Assembly: GCA_030066905.1 (NCBI GenBank) | Contig: JASJAR010000004.1 | Span: 124,001-188,000 of the forward strand | From: Paracoccaceae bacterium | Lineage (GTDB): Bacteria > Pseudomonadota > Alphaproteobacteria > Rhodobacterales > Rhodobacteraceae | Direction of reading: 5' to 3' | DNA: 64,000 nt | Shown: positions 54,451 through 63,510 of the stretch, piece by piece | Layout: each line of letters begins with the position of its first letter | How positions within the stretch are numbered: position 1 is the stretch's first letter | The notes under the pieces: generated by a model | What the model was told of the DNA's origin: nothing | The model's database searches: none | What the model saw: the letters and a program-made list of their open reading frames with translations, nothing else | Made by a program: the position numbers and the translations under genes

Positions 54451-54470
54451 CCGCGGTTTCGAAACCGCGG
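54451..54470. repeat. TTTCGAAA-core palindrome B
   Basis: A second perfect 20-bp palindrome, CCGCGG-TTTCGAAA-CCGCGG, three bases after the first. As RNA, both would fold into stable hairpins downstream of topA (stop 54500, minus strand). They may terminate topA transcription or protect its 3' end. Confidence 0.85.
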
Positions 54471-54499
54471 CCCGCGCCGACCGCGATGTCGGGCGCTCT

Positions 54500-57040
54500 C
54501 TACCCCGCATTCGCCTTCTTGCGCCGTTTCCCCTTGGTCGCGGCTTTGGCTGCGATGAGGTCCACCGCTTGGGCCACCGTCAGGTCTTCCGGTGCGGTGC
54601 CCTCCGGCAGCGTCGCATTGACCTTCTCCCATTTCACATACGGCCCGTATTTGCCGTCCATGATCGCCATCGCGCCGCCGTCCTCCGGGTGTTCGCCCAA
54701 GTCCCGGAGTACCTTCGCCTTGCCGCGCCCCCGGGAGGCGGCTTTTTGGTCGATGAGCTCGACCGCCCGGTTCATCCCCACCTCCCAGACCTCGTCGAGG
54801 CTTTCGAGATTGGCGTTGATCCCACCTTTGAACGACGTCGATTCGGCGTGTTTGAGATAAGGCCCGTAGCGGCCGATATTGGCCCAGATGGCGATGCCGT
54901 CCTCCGGGTGGTGGCCGACGAGGCGGGGAAGTTCGAGAAGTTTCAGCGCCTTGGCGAGATCAACGTCCTCCGCCGGCCAGTCCTTGGGGATCGACTGTCG
55001 GGGCGGCTTTTTGTTTTCGTTGGTCACCTCGCCGCGCTGAACGTAAGGGCCGAACCGCCCGTTGAAAGCGTAGATCCTGTCGCCGGCGTCCTCGCCCAGC
55101 ACCTTCCCCTCGGGCGGGATCGCCTTGGCCGCCTCGTCTTCGGGCAGAGGTGGGCCGAAGGGCCGGGTATAGCGGCATTCGGGGTAGTTCGAACAGCCGA
55201 TGAACGCCCCGCCCGCCCGCGCGGTGCGCATCGAGAGCCGCCCCGATCCGCAATTGGGGCAGAGCCGGGGGTCGGTCCCGTCCTCGTTGGGCGGAAAGAG
55301 GTGCGGTTCGAGGACCTCGTTGATCTTATCGAGCACCTCGGTGATGCGCAGTTCCGACGTCTCGCCGATGGCGGCCGAGAAATCTTTCCAGAACCTATCC
55401 AGCACCTCCTGCCAGTCGCGGCTGCCGGCGGTGATGTCGTCGAGCTCCTCTTCGAGGTTCGCGGTGAACTCGTAGCCCACGTATTTGCGGAAGTAATTGA
55501 CGAGAAACACCGTCACCAGCCGGCCCTTGTCTTCGGGAAAGAGCCGGTTCTGCTCTTTTCTCACATAGCCCCGGTCCTGGATCGTGGTCACGATCGAGGC
55601 ATAGGTCGAGGGCCGCCCGATCCCGAGTTCCTCCATCTTCTTTACCAGCGTCGCCTCGGTGTAACGCGGCGGGGGTTGGGTGAAATGCTGCTCTGGGGTG
55701 ACGCTCTTTTGGCCCATCGCCTCGCCCTCGGCGATCTGGGGAAGTCGCTTGTCGTCATCGTCCACGACATCGTCGCGGCCCTCCTCGTAGATTTTGAGGA
55801 ACCCGTCGAAAAGCACCACCTGGCCCGTGGCGCGCAAGACCACCTGACCGTCCGCCGAGCCGATATCGACGCTCGTGCGTTCGAGCCGCGCGGCCTCCAT
55901 CTGGCTTGCGAGCGTGCGCTTCCAGATGAGATCGTAGAGCTTCCTCTGGTCAGGGTCGGCGATCTTCAGCGCCCCGGCATCCTTCGTCATGTCGGTCGGC
56001 CGGATGCACTCATGGGCCTCCTGCGCGTTCTTGGCCTTGTTCTTGTACATCCTCGGGGAGCCCGGCACATACTCGGCCCCATAGCGCCCCTTGATCGCGT
56101 CGCGCGCGGCATGGACGGCCTCGGGCGCCATGTCGATCCCGTCGGTGCGCATGTAGGTGATGAGCCCCGCCTCGTAGAGCCGCTGGGCGCATTGCATGGT
56201 CTGCCGCGCGCCGAAGCCGAACTTGCGGCTCGCTTCCTGTTGCAGGGTCGAGGTCATGAACGGCGGCGCGGGGTTGCGGGTGCCGGGCTTCGCTTCGACC
56301 GAGAGCACCTTGAGGTCGCGCGCCTCGATGGCGCTCACCGCCATCTCCGCATCCGTCGCGGTAGAAAGGTCGAACTTGTCGAGCTTCTTGCCGCCGAGGA
56401 CCGTGAGCCGCGCCTCGAAGCTTTGCCCGCGCGGGGTTTCGAGCACGGCCTTAACGGTCCAATATTCCCGTGCGCGGAACGCCTCGATCTCCATCTCGCG
56501 CTCGACGATCAGCCGCAGGCACACAGACTGCACCCGGCCTGCGGACTTCGCTCCTGGTAGCTTCCGCCAGAGCACCGGTGAGAGGTTGAAGCCCACGAGA
56601 TAATCGAGCGCGCGGCGCGCCAGATAGGCCTCGACGAGCTCCATATCGACCTCGCGCGGCTTCTCCATCGCCTCGGTGACGGCGGATTTCGTGATCGCGT
56701 TGAACACCACGCGGGAGACGGGCGTGTCCTTCTTGATCGCCTTCCGCGCCGTTAGCGCCTCCTGGAGATGCCAGGAAATCGCCTCCCCCTCCCGGTCGGG
56801 GTCGGTGGCGAGAATGAGCGCGTTGTCGTCTTTCAGCGCATCGGCGATGGCCTTGACGTGTTTTTTTGAGTCACTCGCCACTTCCCATTTCATGTCGAAT
56901 CCGTGTTCGGGGTCGACTGAGCCGTCTTTCGGAGGCAGGTCGCGAACGTGCCCGTAGGAGGCGAGAACGGTGTAATCGGGCCCGAGATATTTGTTGATCG
57001 TCTTAGCCTTGGCAGGGGATTCGACGACAACAACGGGCAT
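54500..57040 (-). CDS. topA: DNA topoisomerase I (type IA)
   Basis: Relaxes negative supercoils by single-strand passage. 846 aa from ATG 57040 (MPVVVVESPAKAKTINKYLG), the universal N-terminus; the frame is open 19 codons further up. The TOPRIM domain has the ATDPDREGEAISWHL motif, the catalytic Tyr is about residue 296 in LITYMRTDG, one four-cysteine zinc finger follows (CPNCG ... CSNYPEC), and the C-terminus contains repeated FGPYVQRGE / GRYGPYLKH / GKYGPYVKW units and a basic tail (KGKRRKK). Confidence 0.97.
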   Translation of the reverse strand: MPVVVVESPAKAKTINKYLGPDYTVLASYGHVRDLPPKDGSVDPEHGFDMKWEVASDSKKHVKAIADALKDDNALILATDPDREGEAISWHLQEALTARKAIKKDTPVSRVVFNAITKSAVTEAMEKPREVDMELVEAYLARRALDYLVGFNLSPVLWRKLPGAKSAGRVQSVCLRLIVEREMEIEAFRAREYWTVKAVLETPRGQSFEARLTVLGGKKLDKFDLSTATDAEMAVSAIEARDLKVLSVEAKPGTRNPAPPFMTSTLQQEASRKFGFGARQTMQCAQRLYEAGLITYMRTDGIDMAPEAVHAARDAIKGRYGAEYVPGSPRMYKNKAKNAQEAHECIRPTDMTKDAGALKIADPDQRKLYDLIWKRTLASQMEAARLERTSVDIGSADGQVVLRATGQVVLFDGFLKIYEEGRDDVVDDDDKRLPQIAEGEAMGQKSVTPEQHFTQPPPRYTEATLVKKMEELGIGRPSTYASIVTTIQDRGYVRKEQNRLFPEDKGRLVTVFLVNYFRKYVGYEFTANLEEELDDITAGSRDWQEVLDRFWKDFSAAIGETSELRITEVLDKINEVLEPHLFPPNEDGTDPRLCPNCGSGRLSMRTARAGGAFIGCSNYPECRYTRPFGPPLPEDEAAKAIPPEGKVLGEDAGDRIYAFNGRFGPYVQRGEVTNENKKPPRQSIPKDWPAEDVDLAKALKLLELPRLVGHHPEDGIAIWANIGRYGPYLKHAESTSFKGGINANLESLDEVWEVGMNRAVELIDQKAASRGRGKAKVLRDLGEHPEDGGAMAIMDGKYGPYVKWEKVNATLPEGTAPEDLTVAQAVDLIAAKAATKGKRRKKANAG

Positions 57041-57156
57041 GGGGGCCTCATGGGTTTGGGGATAGGTCCAATGGCGGCGGAACATGTGGCGTCTCACGGC
57101 GCCTTGTCAACGGCGGCCGGAGCGTGCGGCGGTAACGGGCCTGTTGCCCGAACGCG

Positions 57157-58305
57157 TCAGGCGGCGCGGATGAGCTGCCCGCCGGGGTCGCGCCGGATCC
57201 GCCCGTCGAGTTCCAGCGTGACGATTTCCCGGGCGATGTCGGCCGCTTGTGCGCCGAGAGCGCGAATCAGCGCGTCTTCGGCAAGCGGCGCGGCCGCGAG
57301 CCGGTCGAGAATCGCCGTGTGAAGCGCAGCGGTGTCCGCAAGGCACGGCGCTTTCGGCCCCGGGCGCGATGTCGGCGCGCGGTTGGCGGACCGGGCGACC
57401 GGGTTACCCGTCGTCGCCAGAGCTTCGAGCACATCCCGCGCGCCGCGGATCAACGTCGCGCCGTCCCGGATGAGCATGTTCGAGCCCGCCGAGCGCGCAT
57501 CGAACGGATGGCCCGGAACCGCCAGCACGTCCCGTCCCTGATCGAGGGCGAAGCGCGCGGTGGACTGGCTGCCCGATTTCGCCGCGGCCTCGACGACGAC
57601 AGTGGCCCTCGCGAGCCCCGCGATGATCCGGTTACGCTGGATGAAGTGGCGCTGATGGACCTCTGCATGCATCGGGCGCTCGGACAAGAGCAGCCCCCGC
57701 TCGCCGATTTCCTGGGCGAGAACGGCGTTCTCGGACGGATAGACCACATCAACCCCGCCGGGCAGGACGGCAATGGTGCCGGTCTCGAGTGCGGTCTTGT
57801 GGCCCTCGGTGTCGATCCCGCGCGCGAGCCCCGAAACAACGACATGTCCGGCCTCACCCAGCTCCCGTGCCAGCCGGCGGGCCATGCGGAGCCCCAAAGA
57901 CGAGGCCGCGCGGGCGCCTATCAGCGCGGTTGCAGGCCGGTCGAGCAGTCCGATGTCGCCCAGTGCCCACAGAATCGGCGGAGGATCCGAGATTTCGGCG
58001 AGCAGGGCGGGGTAGGCCTCCGAGCCGATGGCGATAGCGACGGCACCGGCCCGGTGTCCGGCCTCCAGTTCGGCCCGTGCAACGGCGGGGGGGCAGGGGG
58101 CGTAGTCCTCGACACCGGCCTCCGCCGCGATCCCGGGCAAGGCCGCGAGCGCGTCTCCCGCGCTGCCGAATTCGCTCATCAATCTGTGGAAGGTCGCCAC
58201 GCCGACGCGGCGTGATCGCAAGAGGCGGAACCAGTCCAGCCACGCTTCCTCTGTGAGGGGTGGGGTGAGAGGGTGGGTGGAAGGGATATCGCTATCCTTG
58301 GCCAT
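57157..58305 (-). CDS. dprA: DNA-processing protein DprA (Smf)
   Basis: Protects incoming single-stranded DNA and loads RecA during transformation. 382 aa from ATG 58305 (MAKDSDIPSTHPLTPPL), with GGCGGAGACAGG upstream; the open frame extends much further and is not credible there. A N-terminal helical/HhH region is followed by the Rossmann-like DprA domain with GARAASSLGLRMARRLAREL, VVSGLARGIDTEGHKTAL and PGGVDVVYPSENAVL, and the C-terminal winged helix (DALIRALGAQAADIAREIVTLELDGRI). It is the next gene upstream of topA, the order seen in many alphaproteobacteria. Confidence 0.93.
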   Translation of the reverse strand: MAKDSDIPSTHPLTPPLTEEAWLDWFRLLRSRRVGVATFHRLMSEFGSAGDALAALPGIAAEAGVEDYAPCPPAVARAELEAGHRAGAVAIAIGSEAYPALLAEISDPPPILWALGDIGLLDRPATALIGARAASSLGLRMARRLARELGEAGHVVVSGLARGIDTEGHKTALETGTIAVLPGGVDVVYPSENAVLAQEIGERGLLLSERPMHAEVHQRHFIQRNRIIAGLARATVVVEAAAKSGSQSTARFALDQGRDVLAVPGHPFDARSAGSNMLIRDGATLIRGARDVLEALATTGNPVARSANRAPTSRPGPKAPCLADTAALHTAILDRLAAAPLAEDALIRALGAQAADIAREIVTLELDGRIRRDPGGQLIRAA

Positions 58306-58427
58306 CCTGTCTCCGCCTCTTGCTGAGACCCTTGATGGCGTGAGTCGGTTAACGCGAAGTAAACCGGGCCGCGAGTTTGGCAGATAAAATCGCGCTTTGG
58401 TTGTGCTCTCGCTATTTCGGGGGAGGC

Positions 58428-59852
58428 TCAGGCGGCTGCACCGCCCACCGTGAGCCCGCCGATGAGGAGCGAGGGCAAGCCCACCCCGACCGGCACCCAC
58501 TGGCCGGCCTTGCCGCAATTGCCGATGCCGGGGTCGAGCGCAAGGTCGTTGCCGATGGCGCGGATCTGTTTCAGCGCCGTCGCCCCGTCGCCGATCAGAG
58601 TTGCCCCTTTCACCGGCGCCCCGACCTTTCCGTTCTTCACCCGGTAGGCCTCGGTGCAGGAGAAGACGAACTTGCCAGACGTGATGTCCACCTGCCCGCC
58701 GCCGAAGCCGACCGCCCAGATCCCGTCCTTCAGATCGGCGACGATGCTCTCGGGGTCGGCCTCGCCACCGAGCATGTAGGTGTTCGTCATCCGCGGCATC
58801 GGCGGGTGGGCGAAGCTCTCGCGCCGCCCGTTGCCGGTGGGGGCGACGCCCATCAGCCGGGCGTTCTGGCGGTCCTGCATGTAACCCACAAGCACCCCGT
58901 CCTCGATGAGCACGTTCTTGCCCGAGGGCGTCCCCTCGTCATCGACGCTGATCGAGCCCCGCCGGTCGGGGATGGTGCCGTCATCGAGCACGGTCACCTC
59001 CGGGGCGGCGACCCGTTCGCCCATGAGCCCCGCGAAGGCGGAGGTCTGTTTGCGGTTGAAATCCCCTTCGAGTCCATGGCCAACCGCCTCGTGGAGAAGG
59101 ATCCCCGGCCAGCCGGGGCCGAGGGCGACATCCATCACGCCCGCCGGGGCGGCTTCGGCATCGAGGTTCACAAGCGCAATCCTGAGCGCCTCTCGTGCCA
59201 CCCCCTGCCAGTTCGCCGGATCGAGAAGCCCCGCCATGGGCTGGCGCCCGCCGCCGCCCGAGGTGCCGCTCTCACGCCGCCCGTCCTTCTCGACGATCAC
59301 ATGCACGTTGAGCCGCGCCATCGGGCGGATGTCGGTGACGAGTCCGCCGTCGGGGCGCAGGATTGCGATCTCCTGAAGGGAAGCGGCAACTGTCGCGGCG
59401 ACCTGGACCACGCGGGGGTCCTCGTCGCGCAGGAATGCGTCGATCTCGCGCAACGTCTCGACCTTGACAGAGAACGCCGCCTCGCCCACAGGGTCGAAGT
59501 CGCCGTAAAGCTTTCGGTTTGTGGCCTGGGGCGCCGCAGCCAGCGTGCCGCCGCCCGCACCCACCGCGAGCCGGGCGGTCTCGGCCGCGCGCCGCAAGGC
59601 GTGTTCGCTGATTTCGGTCGCATGGGCGTAACCGGCCGCTTCGCCGCGCACGGCGCGGAGCCCGAAACCTTCGGATGCGTCGTAGCTGGCCTGCCTGAGC
59701 CGCCCGTCGTCGAACGACAGCACCTCGGACCGCCGCCGCTCGAGAAAAAGCTCGCCGTCATCCGCCCCGACCAAGGCATCCTTTAGGATTGCCTCGGCGG
59801 TCTCCTGCGCGAGGCGGGTCTCGAAGGGGCGAAACGGGGTCTCTGAGGCCAT
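58428..59852 (-). CDS. tldD: metalloprotease TldD
   Basis: Subunit of the TldD/TldE (PmbA) protease that trims antibacterial peptides and antitoxins. 474 aa from ATG 59852, with AGGAG about eight bases upstream. The zinc-ligand motif [12 protein letters not shown] lies near residue 250, and [20 protein letters not shown], the [20 protein letters not shown] segment and the C-terminal LIGGLTVGG are family marks. The partner gene pmbA is not within the window. The gene is divergent from ctaC. Confidence 0.95.
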   Translation of the reverse strand: MASETPFRPFETRLAQETAEAILKDALVGADDGELFLERRRSEVLSFDDGRLRQASYDASEGFGLRAVRGEAAGYAHATEISEHALRRAAETARLAVGAGGGTLAAAPQATNRKLYGDFDPVGEAAFSVKVETLREIDAFLRDEDPRVVQVAATVAASLQEIAILRPDGGLVTDIRPMARLNVHVIVEKDGRRESGTSGGGGRQPMAGLLDPANWQGVAREALRIALVNLDAEAAPAGVMDVALGPGWPGILLHEAVGHGLEGDFNRKQTSAFAGLMGERVAAPEVTVLDDGTIPDRRGSISVDDEGTPSGKNVLIEDGVLVGYMQDRQNARLMGVAPTGNGRRESFAHPPMPRMTNTYMLGGEADPESIVADLKDGIWAVGFGGGQVDITSGKFVFSCTEAYRVKNGKVGAPVKGATLIGDGATALKQIRAIGNDLALDPGIGNCGKAGQWVPVGVGLPSLLIGGLTVGGAAA

Positions 59853-60023
59853 CGGCAACTCCTAAAAAGCAGGGGCGGAGGGACCGAATGCCGCAACGCC
59901 CTGACTTGTGGCAGTCTTGCTAATATGATTTTCACATCGGCGGATACAACAGACGGCCGTGGGGCAGCAGCCCGGCCAAGGGAACCCGGCGCGAACCGGC
60001 GCCAGCGGAGGAACCAAGACGCC

Positions 60024-60890
60024 ATGCGCTTTCGGACCATGAAATCGGCCCTTCTCGCCCTTCCCGCAACGCTTCTGGCCGCCGCCGCCAGCGCCCAGGC
60101 CGTGCCCGAGGGGCTTGAGATCATCGGTGCCCCCGTCGACCGCGAGACCGGCTTTCAGCCTGCCGCGACCCACCTTGCGCGCGACTTTCAATGGCTCGAC
60201 GGGCTGTTGCTGGTGATCATCACCATTATCTCGCTTTTCGTTCTGGGGCTCCTGGCGTGGTGCATCGTCCGCTTCAACAAACGCGCCAACCCCGAACCGG
60301 CGACCTTCACCCATAACCAGCCTCTGGAAGTGACCTGGACGGTGGTGCCCATCGCGATCCTCTTCTTCATCGGGGCCTTCTCGCTGCCGGTCCTTTTCGA
60401 CCAGCAGGAGATCCCCGAAGCTGACGTGACGATCAAGGCGACGGGCTACCAATGGTATTGGGGCTACGAATACCCCGACCACGAGTTCGCCTTCGACAGT
60501 TTCATGCTGACCCGCGAGGAGCTCGAGGAGTTCGGCTACAGCCAGGACGAATATCTCTTGGCCACCGACACCGCCATGGTCGTCCCCACCGGGCAGACCA
60601 TCGTGGTGCAGGTCACCGCTGCCGACGTCATCCACTCCTGGACGGTGCCGGCGTTCGGCGTGAAGCAGGACGGTATTCCGGGCCGCCTCGCCGAACTGTG
60701 GTTCGAGGTCGATGAAGGCATGGAAGGCGTCTATTTCGGCCAGTGCTCCGAGCTCTGCGGTCAGGCCCATGCTTATATGCCGATCACGGTCTTTGCCGTG
60801 ACCCAGGAGGAATACGAAGCCTGGCTCGACGGCGCGATTGAACAGTATGCCGGCAAACCCCGCGATCTGACGGTCGCGGCGGCGGAGTAG
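60024..60890 (+). CDS. ctaC: cytochrome c oxidase subunit II
   Basis: Periplasmic CuA-bearing subunit of the aa3-type cytochrome oxidase. 288 aa from ATG 60024 ([18 protein letters not shown]), giving a signal peptide; the frame is open 33 codons further up. Two membrane helices (about 58-80 and 100-120) precede the CuA cupredoxin domain, whose ligands are in [21 protein letters not shown] and [14 protein letters not shown]. It opens the oxidase assembly cluster; ctaD is not in the window. Confidence 0.96.
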   Translation: MRFRTMKSALLALPATLLAAAASAQAVPEGLEIIGAPVDRETGFQPAATHLARDFQWLDGLLLVIITIISLFVLGLLAWCIVRFNKRANPEPATFTHNQPLEVTWTVVPIAILFFIGAFSLPVLFDQQEIPEADVTIKATGYQWYWGYEYPDHEFAFDSFMLTREELEEFGYSQDEYLLATDTAMVVPTGQTIVVQVTAADVIHSWTVPAFGVKQDGIPGRLAELWFEVDEGMEGVYFGQCSELCGQAHAYMPITVFAVTQEEYEAWLDGAIEQYAGKPRDLTVAAAE

Positions 60891-60894
60891 CCCG

Positions 60895-61812
60895 TTGAGC
60901 GACGCCACCTTCACCCCTGACCGCGAGGCGGAGTTCGGCGATTACGTGGCACTCCTGAAGCCGCGGGTGATGTCGCTGGTGGTGTTCACCGCCTTCGTCG
61001 GTCTTCTGGTCGCGCCCGTGGCGCTGCATCCTTTCGTGGCGGCTTCGGCTGTGCTCTTCATCGCCCTCGGGGCCGGGGCCTCGGGGGCGCTGAACATGTG
61101 GTACGATGCCGACATCGACGCGGTGATGCGGCGGACGGCGAAGCGTCCGGTGCCATCGGGCAAGGTCGCCCCCGAAGAGGCGCTCGCCATCGGGGTCGGG
61201 CTCTCGGGCATCGCCGTTGTGATGCTGGCACTCGCCACCAATCTCGTCGCGGCGGGGCTTCTGGCCTTCACCATCTTCTTCTACGCCGTAATCTATACGA
61301 TGTGGCTCAAACGCTCGACGCCCCAGAACATCGTCATCGGGGGCGCGGCAGGCGCCTTCCCGCCGGTCATCGGCTGGGCCGCCGCGACCGGTGGAGTGTC
61401 CCTCGAAGCGGTCTTGATGTTCGCTCTCATCTTCATGTGGACGCCGCCCCATTTCTGGGCGCTCGCCCTCTTCATCAAGTCGGACTACGACGATGCCGGC
61501 GTGCCGATGCTCACCGTCACCCATGGGCGGAAATCCACCCGCCGGCATATCCTGATCTACACCGTCCTGCTGGCCCCCATCGGCCCTGCGCTCGCGCTAA
61601 GCCCGGTCGGCGGACCCGTGACGCTCGCTGCCGCCCTGGTCTTGAACGCGATCTTCCTCAAGGGCGCCTTCGACATCTGGCGCCGCGACGAGGGTGAGGC
61701 GGAGACGGATGGCTACCGCACCGAAAAGCGCGTCTTCCGCTTCTCGCTCTACTACCTCTTCCTCCATTTCGGCGCGCTTGTCGCCGACCGCGCACTTCAG
61801 GGGGTGTTCTGA
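60895..61812 (+). CDS. ctaB: protoheme IX farnesyltransferase (heme O synthase)
   Basis: UbiA-family membrane enzyme that farnesylates heme b to heme o, the precursor of heme a. 305 aa with TTG 60895 as start, GGAGTAG a few bases upstream. Nine membrane helices are visible. The metal-binding motifs are NMWYDADIDAVMRRTAKRP (about 64-82) and the second DxxxD-like region KSDYDDAGVPMLTVTHG. It follows ctaC by four bases and its stop overlaps the next gene by one base, so the cluster is an operon. Confidence 0.95.
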   Translation: MSDATFTPDREAEFGDYVALLKPRVMSLVVFTAFVGLLVAPVALHPFVAASAVLFIALGAGASGALNMWYDADIDAVMRRTAKRPVPSGKVAPEEALAIGVGLSGIAVVMLALATNLVAAGLLAFTIFFYAVIYTMWLKRSTPQNIVIGGAAGAFPPVIGWAAATGGVSLEAVLMFALIFMWTPPHFWALALFIKSDYDDAGVPMLTVTHGRKSTRRHILIYTVLLAPIGPALALSPVGGPVTLAAALVLNAIFLKGAFDIWRRDEGEAETDGYRTEKRVFRFSLYYLFLHFGALVADRALQGVF

Positions 61813-61997
61813 TGGCGATCCGTGCAACCCATGAGCTTCACGAGCGGCGCCTGTCGCGGAACCGCGGCGTCGGGCTTGTGCTCGTGGCGTTCATTGCCAT
61901 CGTCTTCGGGCTGACGGTGGTGAAGGTGCAAAACATCGGCCTCACCGAGGGCTTCGACCATGTCGTGCGCCCCGAACTGATCTTGAGGGCGGAATGA
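61812..61997 (+). CDS. small CoxF-like membrane protein
   Basis: 61 aa. ATG 61812 uses the last base of the ctaB stop, and the 3' end overlaps ctaG by four bases. An N-terminal basic region (HELHERRLSRNRG) is followed by one membrane helix (VGLVLVAFIAIVFGLTVVKV) and a polar tail. Proteins of this kind, called CoxF-like in some alphaproteobacteria, lie between ctaB and ctaG and are thought to help oxidase assembly. The exact role is not established. Confidence 0.85.
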   Translation: MAIRATHELHERRLSRNRGVGLVLVAFIAIVFGLTVVKVQNIGLTEGFDHVVRPELILRAE

Positions 61998-62587
61998 CCG
62001 ACGAGGCGAACCAGACCCCCCCCGACAACCGCCGCACGGTACTGAAACTCATCGGCGTCGGCGTCTTCATGGGCGGCCTCGCCTGGGCCTCTGTCCCGCT
62101 TTACGACTGGTTCTGCCGGGTGACGGGGTTCGGCGGCACGCCGCTCGTGGCCGAAGCCGGTGCCGAGCGCGTGCTCGACGAGACCATCGAGGTCCGCTTC
62201 GACGCCTCCCTCGAACGGGGTATGCCCTGGGAGTTCCGGCCCATGGAGCGGACGATGACGCTCCGCATCGGCGAGACGGGGCTTGCCTTCTACGAGGCCC
62301 ATAACCCCACCGACCGCCCCGTGGCGGGCTCGGCGAGCTTCAATGTCGCGCCGTTTTCGGCCGGCGGCTACTTCACCAAGATCGCCTGTTTCTGTTTCGA
62401 AGAGCAGGTGCTGATGCCGGGTGAGACGGTGCAGATGCCGGTGACGTTCTATGTCGACCCGGCCATCCTCGACGACGAGGACGGCAAGCACGTCCCCACC
62501 ATTACGCTGTCCTATACATTCCACACCATCGACCTGCCGGAAGAGCAGGCCGCCCTCGCCGTCGCGCCCGACGGCAGGGTCAACTGA
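61994..62587 (+). CDS. ctaG: cytochrome c oxidase assembly protein CtaG (Cox11)
   Basis: Inner-membrane copper chaperone that delivers CuB to subunit I. 197 aa with a single N-terminal membrane helix ([20 protein letters not shown]) and a periplasmic immunoglobulin-like domain. The copper-ligand motif is [13 protein letters not shown] (about 131-143), and [17 protein letters not shown] carries the third conserved cysteine. It overlaps the small CoxF-like gene. All Cox11 signatures are present. Confidence 0.96.
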   Translation: MTDEANQTPPDNRRTVLKLIGVGVFMGGLAWASVPLYDWFCRVTGFGGTPLVAEAGAERVLDETIEVRFDASLERGMPWEFRPMERTMTLRIGETGLAFYEAHNPTDRPVAGSASFNVAPFSAGGYFTKIACFCFEEQVLMPGETVQMPVTFYVDPAILDDEDGKHVPTITLSYTFHTIDLPEEQAALAVAPDGRVN

Positions 62588-62607
62588 GCCCAGAGGGAAG
62601 CCCCGCC

Positions 62608-63414
62608 ATGGCCCACGAAAAGAACCACGATTATCACATCATAGACCCCTCGATCTGGCCGTTCATCGGCGCGGTCGCGGCCTTCGTGATGCTCTTCGGT
62701 GCGGTCCTGTGGATGCAGGACAGCGGGCCGTGGATGTTCCTCATCGGCTTTGTGGGCGTGGCCTACGTCATGTTCGCCTGGTGGGCGGACGTGGTTGCCG
62801 AATCGAACTCGGGCGATCACACACCGGTGGTCCGGATCGGACTCCGCTACGGCTTCATCATGTTCATCATGTCCGAAGTGATGTTCTTCGCCGCCTGGTT
62901 CTGGAGCTTTTTCAAACACGCGATCTTTCCGATGCACCCCGAGGGGCTTTCGCCCGCGGTGGACGGGCAATGGCCGCCGGCGGGCATCGAGACCTTCGAC
63001 CCCTGGCACCTCCCGCTCATCAACACGCTGATCCTCCTCTGCTCGGGCGCCGCTGCAACCTGGGCGCACCATGCGCTGGTCCATGAGAACAACCGAAAAG
63101 ATATGGCGAATGGGCTGATCCTCGCCGTTGTCCTGGGCATCGCCTTCACCGCGCTGCAAATCTACGAATACACCCATGCCGCCTTCGGCTTTGCCGGGAA
63201 CATCTACGGGGCCAACTTCTTCATGGCGACGGGCTTTCACGGCGCCCATGTGGTGATCGGCACGGTCTTTCTCTTTGTGTGCTACCTGAGGCTCCGCGCC
63301 GGGCATTTCACGCCCGACAAACATATCGGCTTTGAGGCGGCGGCCTGGTATTGGCACTTCGTCGACGTGGTCTGGCTGTTTCTCTTCGCCGCGATCTACG
63401 TCTGGGGAGCGTAA
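62608..63414 (+). CDS. ctaE: cytochrome c oxidase subunit III
   Basis: Seven-helix core subunit of aa3 oxidase that supports proton uptake. 268 aa from ATG 62608. Helices cover most of the protein, and the family segments [40 protein letters not shown] and [19 protein letters not shown] are clear, ending in [20 protein letters not shown]. Twenty bases separate it from ctaG. An intergenic repeat element follows immediately. Confidence 0.96.
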   Translation: MAHEKNHDYHIIDPSIWPFIGAVAAFVMLFGAVLWMQDSGPWMFLIGFVGVAYVMFAWWADVVAESNSGDHTPVVRIGLRYGFIMFIMSEVMFFAAWFWSFFKHAIFPMHPEGLSPAVDGQWPPAGIETFDPWHLPLINTLILLCSGAAATWAHHALVHENNRKDMANGLILAVVLGIAFTALQIYEYTHAAFGFAGNIYGANFFMATGFHGAHVVIGTVFLFVCYLRLRAGHFTPDKHIGFEAAAWYWHFVDVVWLFLFAAIYVWGA

Positions 63415-63415
63415 C

Positions 63416-63467
63416 CGATCCTTCGTCGAAGGATCGCGCCTCCGGCGGCAGGATCTTTGCCAAGATA
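63416..63467. repeat. intergenic repeat element, copy 2 (CGATCCTTCG/CGAAGGATCG)
   Basis: A perfect palindrome CGATCCTTCG-T-CGAAGGATCG (63416-63436), directly after the ctaE stop, followed by CTCCGGCGGC and TTTGCCAAGAT. In reverse complement the blocks match the copy at 34398-34476 in the same order. It may form a terminator hairpin between ctaE and surf1, and its recurrence marks it as a repeat family. Confidence 0.7.
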
Positions 63468-63510
63468 GAGGGCGCGGGGGAGCTTCGCGCCCTACGCCTT
63501 TCGAGGGATT

